From Caulobacter segnis (GTDB lineage: Bacteria; Pseudomonadota; Alphaproteobacteria; Caulobacterales; Caulobacteraceae): a stretch of DNA of 64,000 bases. Within the stretch, counting starts at the first letter, position 1; every line of letters starts with the position of its first letter. The notes under the pieces were generated by a model that was not told where the DNA came from, searched no databases, and saw nothing but the letters and a program-made list of their open reading frames with translations. A program made the position numbers and the translations under genes. This document shows positions 17,467 to 25,671 of the stretch, in pieces. The DNA lies in contig NZ_JARQWW010000001.1 in the NCBI RefSeq assembly GCF_029543125.1, forward strand, positions 682,001 to 746,000. Reading direction: 5' to 3'.

Positions 17467-17766
17467 ATGAAAGCTCTAGTTATAGCAGCGGCGCTGGCCG
17501 TTGGATTCGGCAGCGTAGCCGCTGCTGATCAATATGTTCGCGGCTACACGAAGCGCGATGGCACTTACGTTGCGCCGCACTACCGCTCGTCGGCAAATGG
17601 AACGACGTCGGACAATTATACGACGCGGGGAAACACTAACCCCTATACCGGCCAAGCGGGAAGCAAGCCCGATACGCGTCCTTCAACTACATACACACCT
17701 TACACGTCACGGCCTTCCGGCTCGCCACGGGCCAAGACCTCTTGCACCTCGATCTATGGGTGCTGA
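17467..17766 (+). CDS. Small secreted Thr/Ser/Tyr-rich protein
   Basis: A 99-residue protein starting at ATG 17467 with a good ribosome-binding region (GGGAGGGAAAA). The signal peptide ends VAA-ADQ. The mature part begins YVRGYTKRDGTYVAPHYRS and continues as a low-complexity Thr/Ser/Pro/Asn/Tyr sequence with two Cys at the very end. The GYT-(K/R)-DGTYVxPHYRS motif recurs in many short exported proteobacterial proteins of unknown function. Its 3' end overlaps the start of the excalibur gene by 11 bp. Confidence 0.75.
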   Translation: MKALVIAAALAVGFGSVAAADQYVRGYTKRDGTYVAPHYRSSANGTTSDNYTTRGNTNPYTGQAGSKPDTRPSTTYTPYTSRPSGSPRAKTSCTSIYGC

Positions 17767-18082
17767 ATTGCGTAGGATATTGAGGATTGGTGTGGTCCCG
17801 GCAATCACCGCTGCTTTTGCTGGGGGCCCCGTTGCGGCCCATCCTGGCGGCCTGAATAGCGAAGGTTGCCACAACAATCGAAAGACGGGCGATTACCATT
17901 GTCATCGTGGTAGCAGCCCACCCAAGAGCCTGAAGAGGGCAGTCTCCTCACCTCAATCCGGGCGCAGCTACGCAAATTGTTCCGCTGCTCGGGCTGCCGG
18001 TGCCGCTCCCGTATATCGCGGTCAGCCTGGATACGGTTCTCACCTTGACCGAGACAATGACGGCATCGGCTGCGAGCGATAA
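17756..18082 (+). CDS. Exported excalibur-domain calcium-binding protein with HPGG-YHCH motif
   Basis: A 108-residue protein. A signal-like hydrophobic segment leads into AHPGGLNSEGCHN and GDYHCH, a YHYH-like exported motif. Residues about 75-108 form an excalibur domain (NCSAARAAGAAPVYRGQPGY, then DRDNDGIGCE), whose DxDxDG loop is EF-hand-like and binds calcium. The start overlaps the previous gene by 11 bp, so the two are co-transcribed. A clear paralog lies at 25672-26004 on the opposite strand. Confidence 0.82.
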   Translation: MGAELRRILRIGVVPAITAAFAGGPVAAHPGGLNSEGCHNNRKTGDYHCHRGSSPPKSLKRAVSSPQSGRSYANCSAARAAGAAPVYRGQPGYGSHLDRDNDGIGCER

Positions 18083-18122
18083 GGTGCCGCCTCAACAGGC
18101 TGCGAGCCCGTGCCTTCGAGCT

Positions 18123-18153
18123 AGCGGTCCTTCAAAATGGCTGCTTTGAGCCG
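18123..18153 (+). repeat. 31-bp repeat, copy 1
   Basis: Left part AGCGGTCCTT and right part GCTGCTTTGAGCCG around a variable centre. It begins 41 bp after the excalibur stop. The left AGCGGTC and right GGCTGCT are near-complementary, so the unit can form an imperfect hairpin. Confidence 0.75.
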
Positions 18154-18251
18154 AGTACGGTCCCCCGTCCGCTTGCAATGCGCCAAGAGCGGCCGCCCGG
18201 CCCGCCAATACGTGAGCTTGCAGTCGCCACCGCTCCGCTTAATGTCGGCCC

Positions 18252-18440
18252 ATGGCAAATCTCGACTTGAGCGGCATGACCGTCAACGAGCGGCTCTTTA
18301 CATGCGGCCTGATCGACGCTTTCGATCAAGCCGCAAAGCGACGGGACCGAGAGTCTATGGTGGCGCTTCTTTCGGAGGTTGAGGTCGGCTCCGAGACCGC
18401 CGATACGATCCTGCGCGATCCGAAAAAGTACGGCTATTAA
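18252..18440 (+). CDS. Small conserved hypothetical protein
   Basis: A 62-residue soluble protein, NERLFTCGLIDAFDQAAKRRDRESMVALLSEV in its core (here broken as NERLFTCGLIDAFDQA and RDRESMVALLSEV). The pattern of a short acidic helix pair is familiar from many proteobacterial hypothetical proteins, often next to toxin-like or phage-derived genes, but no function is known. It is the only gene between repeat copies 1 and 2. Confidence 0.65.
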   Translation: MANLDLSGMTVNERLFTCGLIDAFDQAAKRRDRESMVALLSEVEVGSETADTILRDPKKYGY

Positions 18441-18459
18441 CCGACGCTAAGGGTCCTAA

Positions 18460-18490
18460 TGCAGCCGCTGCCAAGAGCGGCTTTGAGCCG
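18460..18490 (+). repeat. 31-bp repeat, copy 2
   Basis: Starts TGCAGCC and ends GGCTTTGAGCCG, the same right end as copies 1 and 3. It lies 19 bp after the stop of the preceding small gene. Confidence 0.65.
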
Positions 18491-18547
18491 GGTACCGCCA
18501 GCCCTGCTCGGAGTGCTGACCAGTGCAATCAAACTCAGGGACACCGT

Positions 18548-19057
18548 ATGCGAAGGGACATTCCCCGGAGGGGCCGACTCGGCCGAGGTGATCTTTTCGA
18601 GATAACCGCGCCAGACGGCCGGCTGGGATACGGTGTCGTGCTCAAGCCTAGCGGCCTCGACATCTTCCTCTTTCGCTCATTGCGCACTGAGCGACCCACT
18701 ATCGCGGCGCTTATTGAAGACGAGGTTGCCCTGATCGGCACAACCCAGGACTCCCTCTTCTTTCATGGTGACTGGACTGTCGTGGATTGCGGCTTTCCAA
18801 TTCCAGCAGACCTACCCTTCCCCAACTGGAAGGTTGGTATCGACGGCGAACTGCGAACCACAAACTATGACGGCGATCGCCACTGGCCAATGGAACCTAG
18901 CGAGATAGAGCTCTTGGACTTCAAATTTAGCGCAGCGCCTAAAGCCTTTCAGGCTGCTCTCCAGGCACTCAACGGGATTGGCGAATGGCTTCCACGCTAC
19001 GAGAGGCTCACGGTCGCCTACGCCAAAAGGCGCGTGACCCGAGCGCTAGAAAACTAA
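18548..19057 (+). CDS. Imm26-like protein (possible immunity protein)
   Basis: A 169-residue soluble protein. The N-terminus RGDLFEITAPDGRLGYGVVL followed by LDIFLFRS resembles the Imm26 immunity-protein family, beta-rich proteins that neutralise toxins of polymorphic or contact-dependent systems. The resemblance is limited to this first third. The remainder (WTVVDCGFPIPADLPFP) is aromatic-rich and unassigned. No polymorphic toxin is visible nearby, so the protein would be an orphan immunity gene. It is the only gene between repeat copies 2 and 3. Confidence 0.6.
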   Translation: MRRDIPRRGRLGRGDLFEITAPDGRLGYGVVLKPSGLDIFLFRSLRTERPTIAALIEDEVALIGTTQDSLFFHGDWTVVDCGFPIPADLPFPNWKVGIDGELRTTNYDGDRHWPMEPSEIELLDFKFSAAPKAFQAALQALNGIGEWLPRYERLTVAYAKRRVTRALEN

Positions 19058-19097
19058 GTGTGCCGGCGCGCCTTAGCGGCTGACGCCTCCTCCACTT

Positions 19098-19128
19098 AGC
19101 GGTCCTTAGATCTGACTGCTTTGAGCCG
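19098..19128 (+). repeat. 31-bp repeat, copy 3
   Basis: AGCGGTCCTT at the left and GACTGCTTTGAGCCG at the right. AGCGGTC and GACTGCT pair with one mismatch. It lies 41 bp after the Imm26-like stop. Confidence 0.75.
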
Positions 19129-19182
19129 CGGGCGGCCCCTCGCCTGCTGGCGGATCGGCGCCATCAGGTGTTCCCGGCCGAC

Positions 19183-19545
19183 CTATGACGAAGGCTTTTG
19201 GAAAATCTTCTCAAGGAGGAAGACGACGCCCAGCAGCATAGCGAAATGCACAAAGGCGATAGGAGCCAGCAGGATGGTTGGCTTCACTTGAATGCTCCAG
19301 TCGACCGCGAAGAGCACTAGCGTATGACCGACGATCACGAATGCGAAGAAAGGCCAATACCAACCCTGTTCGCGCAAGTCCCATCTGAGATAAGCGGTCA
19401 CCACGATCACCGCGACCATGATGGAGGCGACAAACCCTCTGTCAGCCTGACCTGAGAAGGCAAAAGCAAAGAAGACCACAGCCATAATAGCGAAAAGGCA
19501 GAGTCTCCAACGCAGGCTGATCGGTCGCTCGTCGATCTCGTTCAT
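19183..19545 (-). CDS. Small multi-spanning membrane protein
   Basis: A 120-residue protein starting at ATG 19545 (MNEIDERPISLRWRL). It has four hydrophobic segments separated by short loops (WRLCLFAIMAVVFFAFAF, FVASIMVAVIVVTAYL, WPFFAFVIVGHTLVLFAV, FVHFAMLLGVVFLLEKIF). The longer open frame upstream runs antisense-like through the next gene's 3' end and is rejected. No family was recognised. Confidence 0.65.
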   Translation of the reverse strand: MNEIDERPISLRWRLCLFAIMAVVFFAFAFSGQADRGFVASIMVAVIVVTAYLRWDLREQGWYWPFFAFVIVGHTLVLFAVDWSIQVKPTILLAPIAFVHFAMLLGVVFLLEKIFQKPSS

Positions 19546-19606
19546 TGACGCTTTGCGCCTCAACACCTTCAGCCAGCACACAGTCGTTGGCAGCTGACTA
19601 CACCGG

Positions 19607-20122
19607 CTAAGCGGCGGACTTCGCCGCCACCCGCCGAAACTTACCCTGCAGCGCCCACACACCAATGATTGTGTAGAGCAGCGCCAGCACAATGGAGAAC
19701 CGTTGCCACCCGTTGATTGTCCCATCAGGCGAGTCTGCGCGGATGAGAGCGCCTGAAGATTTCCAGAGGCAGAGCAGATAGCTGAACGCGCCGCCAAGGG
19801 CGATGAAGCTGCCGATGGCTGACAGGGCTGATTGGCCGTCAGGGCTTGTGACACTTAGGCTCTGACCGATGCCTAGCAAAGTCGGCGGCAAGATGAACAA
19901 CCATCGTCTTTCGCCATCCTGCGGCTGAGTGCCTGAAGCGAGGTCAAAGATCGAGTACATCCAAAATGTTGGAATACCGATCACAGCAAAAAGGGTCATA
20001 CCCGCGACTAGTGGGCTTGGCCCGGCCTGAGACCCGATGGAGGCCATAAGGACCGGCAAAAAATAGGAAATCAGGAAAAATAGCGTCCAGCGAGCCGGAC
20101 GGAGCAATGAGTGGCGCGGCAT
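19607..20122 (-). CDS. Five- or six-helix membrane protein, paralog of 24991-25506
   Basis: A 171-residue membrane protein. It shares with the gene at 24991-25506 the length and the landmarks WTLFFLISYF, YxIxDLAS, LFILPP, YxLCLW, RADxxDG and a C-terminal IGxWALxGKxRRVAA. The two are therefore clear paralogs. The basic C-terminal tail is probably cytoplasmic. The family is otherwise unknown to me. It lies 61 bp upstream of the 120-residue membrane gene on the same strand. Confidence 0.75.
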   Translation of the reverse strand: MPRHSLLRPARWTLFFLISYFLPVLMASIGSQAGPSPLVAGMTLFAVIGIPTFWMYSIFDLASGTQPQDGERRWLFILPPTLLGIGQSLSVTSPDGQSALSAIGSFIALGGAFSYLLCLWKSSGALIRADSPDGTINGWQRFSIVLALLYTIIGVWALQGKFRRVAAKSAA

Positions 20123-20217
20123 GGTCCTTCGAGGAGCAAAGCGCTTCTAAGGCGAAGCTTCACCACCATCCATTGATCTTGATGCTCATAGCAAGCGATG
20201 ATGGCGCCGAGAATTTG

Positions 20218-20248
20218 ACGCGACCTTGCTAACGACAGCTAAGAGCCG
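20218..20248 (+). repeat. 31-bp repeat, copy 4
   Basis: Left end ACGCGACCTT and right end GACAGCTAAGAGCCG. It overlaps the last ten bases of the minus-strand gene at 20239, yet keeps the plus-strand orientation of all other copies. Confidence 0.65.
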
Positions 20249-20817
20249 GCTCCGGCCCCTCCAGTCATTCGCTCTGCGTCAACTGCGTTTATCAGCACGC
20301 GAAGATCGAGAGTGCGCGCATAGCTTCCGCGCCAAGCGGCAGAGGCGACAGGCTGCGGCGCATTTGTTCGAGCTGGGTCGTCATCATCATTAGCCGGCAT
20401 GCGGGTGCGGGGTGACGACTGACGTTCACGGCGTGCCCGTGGAGCACGTCCGCGCCAGATCGCCAGCTTCTCTATGATATTACGCAGACGCTGAACCGCC
20501 CTCGTATAACTGACCCTACTTGCTGCGAGCCATGTCACTGCCAGCAGTTCGACGGCCATTCCGACATCGACCGCTAGAAATACTGCGAAAGCCTCGGGCG
20601 CTGCGAGGCCGGCCATTATGAGGCCCTCGAGCTGGCCGTACGCAATCAGTCCCGCGAACGCCGCGGCCACTACAAAGAAGCTTACAAAGGTTAGGGGGTG
20701 AACCTTCGCAAACCTACGGACCGCCCTTTCCGCTAGTTGCTGGAAGAAGAGGCCCAGCCAGCTTGAAGGCATCCACCAAGCGAAGGCGACCAGAAGGATT
20801 AGAATTGTCGGCAACAT
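20239..20817 (-). CDS. Membrane protein with a long cytoplasmic tail
   Basis: A 192-residue protein. There are three hydrophobic segments (an N-terminal LILLVAFAWWMP, then FVSFFVVAAAFAGLIAYG and FAVFLAVDVGMAVELLAVTWLA). They are followed by a basic linker and a disordered, hydrophilic C-terminal tail of about 70 residues rich in Arg, Pro and Asp. No family was recognised. The last codons are part of repeat copy 4, so the C-terminus may have been set by the repeat. Confidence 0.6.
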   Translation of the reverse strand: MLPTILILLVAFAWWMPSSWLGLFFQQLAERAVRRFAKVHPLTFVSFFVVAAAFAGLIAYGQLEGLIMAGLAAPEAFAVFLAVDVGMAVELLAVTWLAASRVSYTRAVQRLRNIIEKLAIWRGRAPRARRERQSSPRTRMPANDDDDPARTNAPQPVASAAWRGSYARTLDLRVLINAVDAERMTGGAGAGS

Positions 20818-20936
20818 GGCAGCCCTCCCAAGCTCTCATGTAACTGGGAACAGGAGCGGGCCATAAAAGGCCTCACCACGAAAATTGCAGCTCTGGAAGC
20901 GTGGCGGGAGTTCACTCAAAGCGAGTAGCCCACCGC

Positions 20937-21251
20937 TCAAGGCTGGACATCCGGCCCCGGCTTGGCCTTCCGAGACGTCGCACGTCGATAGATCAGAGCT
21001 GCGCCACCGATGACCGCCACCCAGGCGACCGCCGACCATAGCCCGAACACAGCGTTGATGATGATCGCGCTCAAGATGAGCAGCTTTCGTGGCCAGCCAA
21101 GTTCTGTTGGCTGAAGCCAGATGTTCTCTGGCTTCCTCTCCCAGGGTCGCGTCTTGGGGTCTTGTGGGATCATCGATCCATACAGCTGACGGTCTAAAAG
21201 CCGCGTCAACCTGGCCCGGACATCAGGCTGCCTGGGAGAGATGCGGATCAA
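20937..21251 (-). CDS. Small membrane protein
   Basis: A 104-residue protein. About 55 hydrophilic N-terminal residues (RQLYGSMIPQDPKTRPWERK) precede two hydrophobic segments (LLILSAIIINAVFGLWSAV, VAVIGGAALIY) and a basic C-terminus. No family was recognised. It shares the interval between repeat copies 4 and 5 with the gene at 20239. Confidence 0.6.
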   Translation of the reverse strand: MIRISPRQPDVRARLTRLLDRQLYGSMIPQDPKTRPWERKPENIWLQPTELGWPRKLLILSAIIINAVFGLWSAVAWVAVIGGAALIYRRATSRKAKPGPDVQP

Positions 21252-21287
21252 AGCTGACGCGTTGTGTGCGCCGTGGTTCTACCCGGG

Positions 21288-21318
21288 AGCGGATATTTTC
21301 TACGCCCGCTAAGAGCCG
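21288..21318 (+). repeat. 31-bp repeat, copy 5
   Basis: Left AGCGGAT and right GCCCGCTAAGAGCCG. Immediately downstream, GCCG-CTTT-CGGC forms a further short hairpin with the repeat's right end. Confidence 0.75.
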
Positions 21319-21381
21319 CTTTCGGCAGTTGAAGTTGTGCTTTTCGCCACAGGCCGACGTCGAGTGGAGGCTCGATGCGGT

Positions 21382-21612
21382 TCAAGCATCAAGCGGCGGC
21401 TCATCGTTCTCCGGCTCGCCTTTGGCGGGCTCTGCCGCCTCTATCGCATGCTTAGACGGTGGATCTACAACTGAGCCCAGGCCAAGAAGCACCGAGGCCA
21501 GCATAACGCCCCCTTTGGCTTTCGAGCCGAGCCGCCTCGCGAGCCAGGCAACACCCGGCACGATTATTACTAGTGCAGCGAATGAAACCAGGTATTGAAT
21601 CCATGAGGCCAT
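21382..21612 (-). CDS. Small two-helix membrane protein
   Basis: A 76-residue protein with two hydrophobic segments (IQYLVSFAALVIIVPGVAWLA and GGVMLASVLLGLGSVV) and an acidic, Pro/Glu-rich tail (EPAKGEPENDEPPLDA). The high hydrophobicity of a simple helical hairpin makes coding likely, but there is no recognised family. It is the only gene between copies 5 and 6. Confidence 0.55.
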   Translation of the reverse strand: MASWIQYLVSFAALVIIVPGVAWLARRLGSKAKGGVMLASVLLGLGSVVDPPSKHAIEAAEPAKGEPENDEPPLDA

Positions 21613-21681
21613 GCTTCCCTAGATAGGGAACCATCAAGCAGGGCCAAGTCACGCTGCGCTTGATATCAAGCGATGGCGGCA

Positions 21682-21712
21682 AACTGACTCTGGCAATGGC
21701 GGGTTAGAGCCG
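21682..21712 (+). repeat. 31-bp repeat, copy 6
   Basis: A divergent left half (AACTGACTCT), but a conserved right end GGGTTAGAGCCG. It lies in the 243-bp interval between the starts and ends of two minus-strand genes. Confidence 0.6.
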
Positions 21713-21855
21713 TAGCGCGCCCTCGCCTGCTGCGGCTTCGCGCCGACCTTGCAGTTCAGGTCGCTCGCCCAGCATCACTAGCGCCCCTCATCTGCTGACG
21801 GATCGCACCACCTCCGGACATTAGGTGAGCTCCAAGGACTCGATGCTCTGATTCT

Positions 21856-22449
21856 CTATGACAACAGGCGGAACCAAGACCTAACCGCCAGATTTAGTCT
21901 GTCTTGCTCTAGTTCATCAGTGGGATTGCAATGAGCAATCGGCCCTCTCAAAAGATTGAGTTGGTTCGATACATTGCTAACAGCTGTCTTCGAGTTAAAA
22001 ACTGGATCGAACAAATCCCAGTTATCTGTGATGAGCTGAGACAACTCTCCGAACGTAGTATAATCGATTAGTCGCTCAGATCTCGGTGTTATGCCGCTAT
22101 CGATTTCCTTTTTGCGACGTAGTATCACTGGCTCCCTTAAGCGCTTCTCATCGACTCTATCGCTATACCACCAGTCGACGCCCTCAGCGTCAAAAAGTAT
22201 GTCAGAAACTAGGCCCCTAATTGAATTCTCAAGACAATAAAAAACCTCGTAGAATTCAGACATTCGCGCGGCCTCGGCACGCGTTGATGCTTCAAATTGC
22301 TCATACTCAGTTGCTTTTCGCCCATGAGGGGCCCCAGGCATGCAGCCCAAGTCAATGCCGTACCTTTTCTCGACTTTGGCCATGCTGGTAGCAATTTGGA
22401 GCCCGGTCATCCCGAACGCCCGAATAAGACCGTCTGGACGACTAGGCAT
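21856..22449 (-). CDS. HEPN (Swt1-like) domain protein, candidate RNase effector
   Basis: A 197-residue all-alpha protein. The C-terminal third (TFGELSQLITDNWDLF, then NQLNLLRGPIAHC) matches Swt1-type HEPN domains. R168-GPIA-H173 is the Rx4H motif that forms the RNase active site in many HEPN effectors. The start overlaps the end of the DUF5343 gene by 8 bp on the same strand, so the two are translated together. HEPN proteins act as RNases or nucleotidyltransferase targets in toxin-antitoxin and abortive-infection systems, and the partner here could be a sensor or restrainer. AT-rich codon use relative to the core genes supports acquisition. Confidence 0.78.
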   Translation of the reverse strand: MPSRPDGLIRAFGMTGLQIATSMAKVEKRYGIDLGCMPGAPHGRKATEYEQFEASTRAEAARMSEFYEVFYCLENSIRGLVSDILFDAEGVDWWYSDRVDEKRLREPVILRRKKEIDSGITPRSERLIDYTTFGELSQLITDNWDLFDPVFNSKTAVSNVSNQLNLLRGPIAHCNPTDELEQDRLNLAVRSWFRLLS

Positions 22450-23080
22450 CGTCAGGCCGCAGCAAATGTGTTTTCAGGCTTTTGAATATCGCATCAAAGA
22501 CCTCTGGATCTGCCGTTGCGGGAAGATTCAAGTTGATGGTGTAGCCAAGGTTCAGGCCAATTCCATGTGATTGATGCTTCGGTTCCTCGTGATGGCGGCG
22601 CCCTTGATTTTGATCTTGCTGGACCGGAGTGGCAACCGTGGCTGGGTCCGCTCCCTGCTTAAAGTTTGCGAACGCTTTAAGGTGCTTGATCGAATTGAAG
22701 GTCATTTTGACCGGTGCAGAATCATGCGCCAGGCCGGTTTCCTCAGTAATCAAGCCAACGAGCGCGTCGTCGGCTAATTCATGCATGAACTCGTTGCGAA
22801 TATAGAGTGGCGCGTAAGCGCTGCGAATAGCAGCGGCAGCCGCAGCACCCGATTGGGCGGGGTTTCGGAATTTCTTGTAGATATCGCTTGGCGTTCCATC
22901 GACACCTGCGAAGCCGATTTTCTTTAGGAACGTCGTCATCTGATCACCGGAGCCACCGGGTATCTTCAAGATCGTCTTGACGAAGTCCTGGCTAACTCGC
23001 TCCGGGACGGCAGCCTGCTTGATGCCATTGAGCGCGCGATCGATATTCCCCGGCGAAGTCACATAGGGGAGTCCGGCCAT
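22442..23080 (-). CDS. DUF5343-family protein paired with the HEPN gene
   Basis: A 212-residue protein. The first 130 residues (MAGLPYVTSPGNIDRALNGI, FVKTILKIPGGSGDQMTTFLKKIGF, YKKFRNPAQSG) match the DUF5343 pattern, which looks like winged-helix-type DNA or protein binding. A Gln/His-rich linker (QQDQNQGRRHHEEPKHQSHG) joins a short C-terminal beta-type segment (GLNLGYTINLNLPATADPEVFDAIFKSLK), of the kind seen after such linkers in effector-associated proteins. It is the first gene of a two-gene operon with the HEPN protein. Its molecular role is unknown. Confidence 0.75.
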   Translation of the reverse strand: MAGLPYVTSPGNIDRALNGIKQAAVPERVSQDFVKTILKIPGGSGDQMTTFLKKIGFAGVDGTPSDIYKKFRNPAQSGAAAAAAIRSAYAPLYIRNEFMHELADDALVGLITEETGLAHDSAPVKMTFNSIKHLKAFANFKQGADPATVATPVQQDQNQGRRHHEEPKHQSHGIGLNLGYTINLNLPATADPEVFDAIFKSLKTHLLRPDDA

Positions 23081-23399
23081 TCGGTGTCCTCTTGCTAGTT
23101 AAGGGGCTCGATCTGCATAGATTAGCGGTGACCACACAATTCACAACATGCCGAGTAGCTCTCACCAGGCCGGTTTACCGGACCTTTCTAGACTGTTCGT
23201 TTGTCGCGGGATTAGACCTTGGTTTCCGCCCTTAAAGCGGATCCTCCAATGAGTTCTTGGATCGCTTCATGGACGGCATCGACGTCCAACTCGTCGGACG
23301 TACTGACTGTCCCACACCGGAGGCGACCAATATTGGTTGCGCACTTGAACGGTGCACAGAGCAGACCTTTTCAGTGACGGCTATGAGCCGCTTCCGGCA
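23081..23399. other. Intergenic stretch holding the DUF5343 promoter and repeat copy 7
   Basis: About 319 bp without a convincing gene. It contains the promoter region of the DUF5343-HEPN operon at its left and the 31-bp repeat copy 7 at its right edge. Confidence 0.45.
23360..23390 (+). repeat. 31-bp repeat, copy 7
   Basis: Left AGCAGACCTT and right GACGGCTATGAGCCG, ten bases from the end of the minus-strand hydrolase gene and again in plus orientation. Confidence 0.72.
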
Positions 23400-24761
23400 T
23401 CACCAGCGACCGACCTTCGCCCCCTCCATCAACGCACTGACATCGCTTCGAAGAAGGACACCTTGTCGGACTTGTTCTGTAGCTGCAGAACGGAGACGCC
23501 GCGCGCGGTCCCCAGCTGAACTGTAAACTGCTGCCATCTGCGCCGGCGTGAAGGGCCGATGATAGCCCTGGCTCGCGCAGCCCGGCCCTCCGGAGTTCGC
23601 TCCGACGTCTATGCCGATCGGCGCGGTGTATGTGGGCAACTGAATTCCGTCGACGACGCGCCCCGTATCGCTTCGAACGAGCTCTGTAGAACCACCGGTC
23701 GTGCGGCGGCGCGCGAGACGCTGAATTGATCTGGGCGGAACTCCGCTTTCAATCCACCGTCGCATCGCCTCGAAGCCTGCATGAAGAACAAACCTCGCGG
23801 GCGTGGTCGTTCCAATCGCGGTCTCCTTGCAGGTTCCCGCTATAGCGGCTTGGGTGGACTGACCGAGGTCGCGCAACTCCAGCGGCTCCCTGGCGCTGCG
23901 CAGGTCGCGGTCGACGTGGGACGCTCCGGCGATCTCCCACTGCCTGAAGAGCGGGCCGTCAGGGATATGCATGGACGCCTCGTCACCCCGAACGTCGCCC
24001 TCTGGGACGATCCGCAGCACTGGCTTGCTAAGATCGCCGGCGATTACGCTCCCAATCGCGGCTGACAGCACAAAGCCATCGAATGGTCCGTCCGCGGCAA
24101 GGCCCGCGTTGAGGTAGGTCGTCAGCCAGATGCCGCTTTGCGATTGACCCGCCGCGACGAGGTGCTTCGGACCGCCAACAGAACGTAGCGGACCTTCCTG
24201 AGCGCGCAGAAGCCGGCCGACGTCATCGAAGATTCCGAGCGCATACGGCTCCGCCGCCATCTTCCCACCATTGGGGATGGCCAGGCGTCCGTAGCGAGAA
24301 GAGTTCCAATTCCGAAGCCGCTCCGCCCCGCCGAAACCTTGCGCAGTGACGCCAACCCAGACGTATCCGGCGCGCATCAAGTGTTCCGAACCGGCGAGCC
24401 AGATGTTGCCGGAGGGAAACCCGTTCGAGACGTTTTCCCACTCTACAACGGCGACGCCGTTGAAGCGGCCAGGAGAAAGCGGGCGTCGGACAAGGATGCG
24501 GGTCACATAGGGCGCTGGCTCACCGACGAACGTCCCGGTCCTCCTGCCGCCGTAGGGGACGGCATGTGCCCGTGCCTGCCCGTTTACGATCCACTCTTCC
24601 TCCACGTAGCCGCGGCTCTGAAGTTCGCCTTGGACGCTGAAGAAGGGACGGTCAGCACTGCTCGACTGGAGAGCGGCCGTTGGCTCCGCCAAAGCCGGCC
24701 CGCCCAGCATCACCAGCGTGGCGATGAGCATTGACTTGCTGACTGACAGGGAGCGGCGCAT
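23400..24761 (-). CDS. Exported alpha/beta hydrolase-domain protein
   Basis: A 453-residue protein starting at ATG 24761. The signal peptide is MRRSLSVSKSMLIATLVML with cleavage near ALA-EPT. The body matches the 'alpha/beta hydrolase domain' family (VVEWENVSNGF, HLMRAGYVWVGVTAQGFGG). The nucleophile elbow is probably AAGQSQSG near residue 215. A C-terminal motif, GPGCASQGYHRPF, could supply the catalytic His. The family is exported and of unknown substrate. It is the only gene between repeat copies 7 and 8 and one of the longest in the array. Confidence 0.8.
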   Translation of the reverse strand: MRRSLSVSKSMLIATLVMLGGPALAEPTAALQSSSADRPFFSVQGELQSRGYVEEEWIVNGQARAHAVPYGGRRTGTFVGEPAPYVTRILVRRPLSPGRFNGVAVVEWENVSNGFPSGNIWLAGSEHLMRAGYVWVGVTAQGFGGAERLRNWNSSRYGRLAIPNGGKMAAEPYALGIFDDVGRLLRAQEGPLRSVGGPKHLVAAGQSQSGIWLTTYLNAGLAADGPFDGFVLSAAIGSVIAGDLSKPVLRIVPEGDVRGDEASMHIPDGPLFRQWEIAGASHVDRDLRSAREPLELRDLGQSTQAAIAGTCKETAIGTTTPARFVLHAGFEAMRRWIESGVPPRSIQRLARRRTTGGSTELVRSDTGRVVDGIQLPTYTAPIGIDVGANSGGPGCASQGYHRPFTPAQMAAVYSSAGDRARRLRSAATEQVRQGVLLRSDVSALMEGAKVGRW

Positions 24762-24862
24762 GCCCGATCTCTGACATGATTTTCCCTCCGCATCCCTCGG
24801 AAGAACGTCGGCCGAACTACTCTTCCCCCGATGACGTCCTCCAGCGACTTCCGGCCGGCACA

Positions 24863-24893
24863 AGCGGACCTGCCAAGCGGCACCTATGAGCCG
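24863..24893 (+). repeat. 31-bp repeat, copy 8
   Basis: Left AGCGGACCTG and right GGCACCTATGAGCCG. It lies 101 bp upstream of the hydrolase start, in an interval without genes (24762-24990). Confidence 0.7.
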
Positions 24894-24990
24894 GATTGGG
24901 AAGGTCACTGCGGGCCTTGGCTCTCCGATGCTGCCCCGCCTGCGAGGATGTGGTCGGCGAGGCATGCGACCACGACGTGTCCATCCTGGA

Positions 24991-25506
24991 TCAGGCCCCG
25001 CAGGCCGGCAGCCGGGCAGCCACACGCCGCAGCTTGCCGCTTAGCGCCCACATGCCAATCAGATTGTACAACATCGCGGCGACCGTCGCGAAAAGCCGTG
25101 CGCCTTCAACCTTGCCGCCATCAGTGTCAGCCCGCTCCAGCGCCGTCGCCGCCGCCCACAGGCACAGGAAGTAACTGACCGCACCCAGCGAAAACACAAC
25201 GCCGCCGGCGGAGTGCAAGGTCGACCCAGCTGCCGCGACGTAGGTCGCCGCAACGCCTGCAACAGTGCAGACAGGGGGAAGGATAAACAGCGCCCGGCCC
25301 CGGCCCGTGTTCACCGGCGCCGCCGAGGCAAGGTCATAGATCGCGTAAAGCCAAGCTGTCGGAACGGCAGCGGTCACGGACATTCCCAAGGCCGTCGGCC
25401 AGGGATTCGACCCAAAGTCCGGCAGCAGTACGAGAGGCGGCGTGAAGAAGCTGATCCCCAGCAGCAGAGTCCACCAGATCGGATGAAGGGTCGCGGCGGC
25501 GCGCAT
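24991..25506 (-). CDS. Multi-spanning membrane protein, paralog of 19607-20122
   Basis: A 171-residue membrane protein of the same length and plan as the one at 19607. Shared landmarks are WWTLLLGISFF, YAIYDLAS, LFILPP, YFLCLW and IGMWALSGKLRRVAA. It is more GC-rich than its paralog, as if the two arrived separately or diverged for long. No function is known. Whether the pair came from duplication inside the island cannot be decided by eye. Confidence 0.75.
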   Translation of the reverse strand: MRAAATLHPIWWTLLLGISFFTPPLVLLPDFGSNPWPTALGMSVTAAVPTAWLYAIYDLASAAPVNTGRGRALFILPPVCTVAGVAATYVAAAGSTLHSAGGVVFSLGAVSYFLCLWAAATALERADTDGGKVEGARLFATVAAMLYNLIGMWALSGKLRRVAARLPACGA

Positions 25507-25671
25507 GCTTGGACTCCAGCCAACGGGGCGCTTCTACGGCCACGCTTGCAATCCTACGCATCACGCCACCGCGCCCGCAACCGATGGTTTGCGGCACGGA
25601 TTACGTGGTGCAGGTGAGCGCCAAGGCCACATAGGAAGAGCGCCGTTAGTCACGCCCTCCATTCGGCCAAC

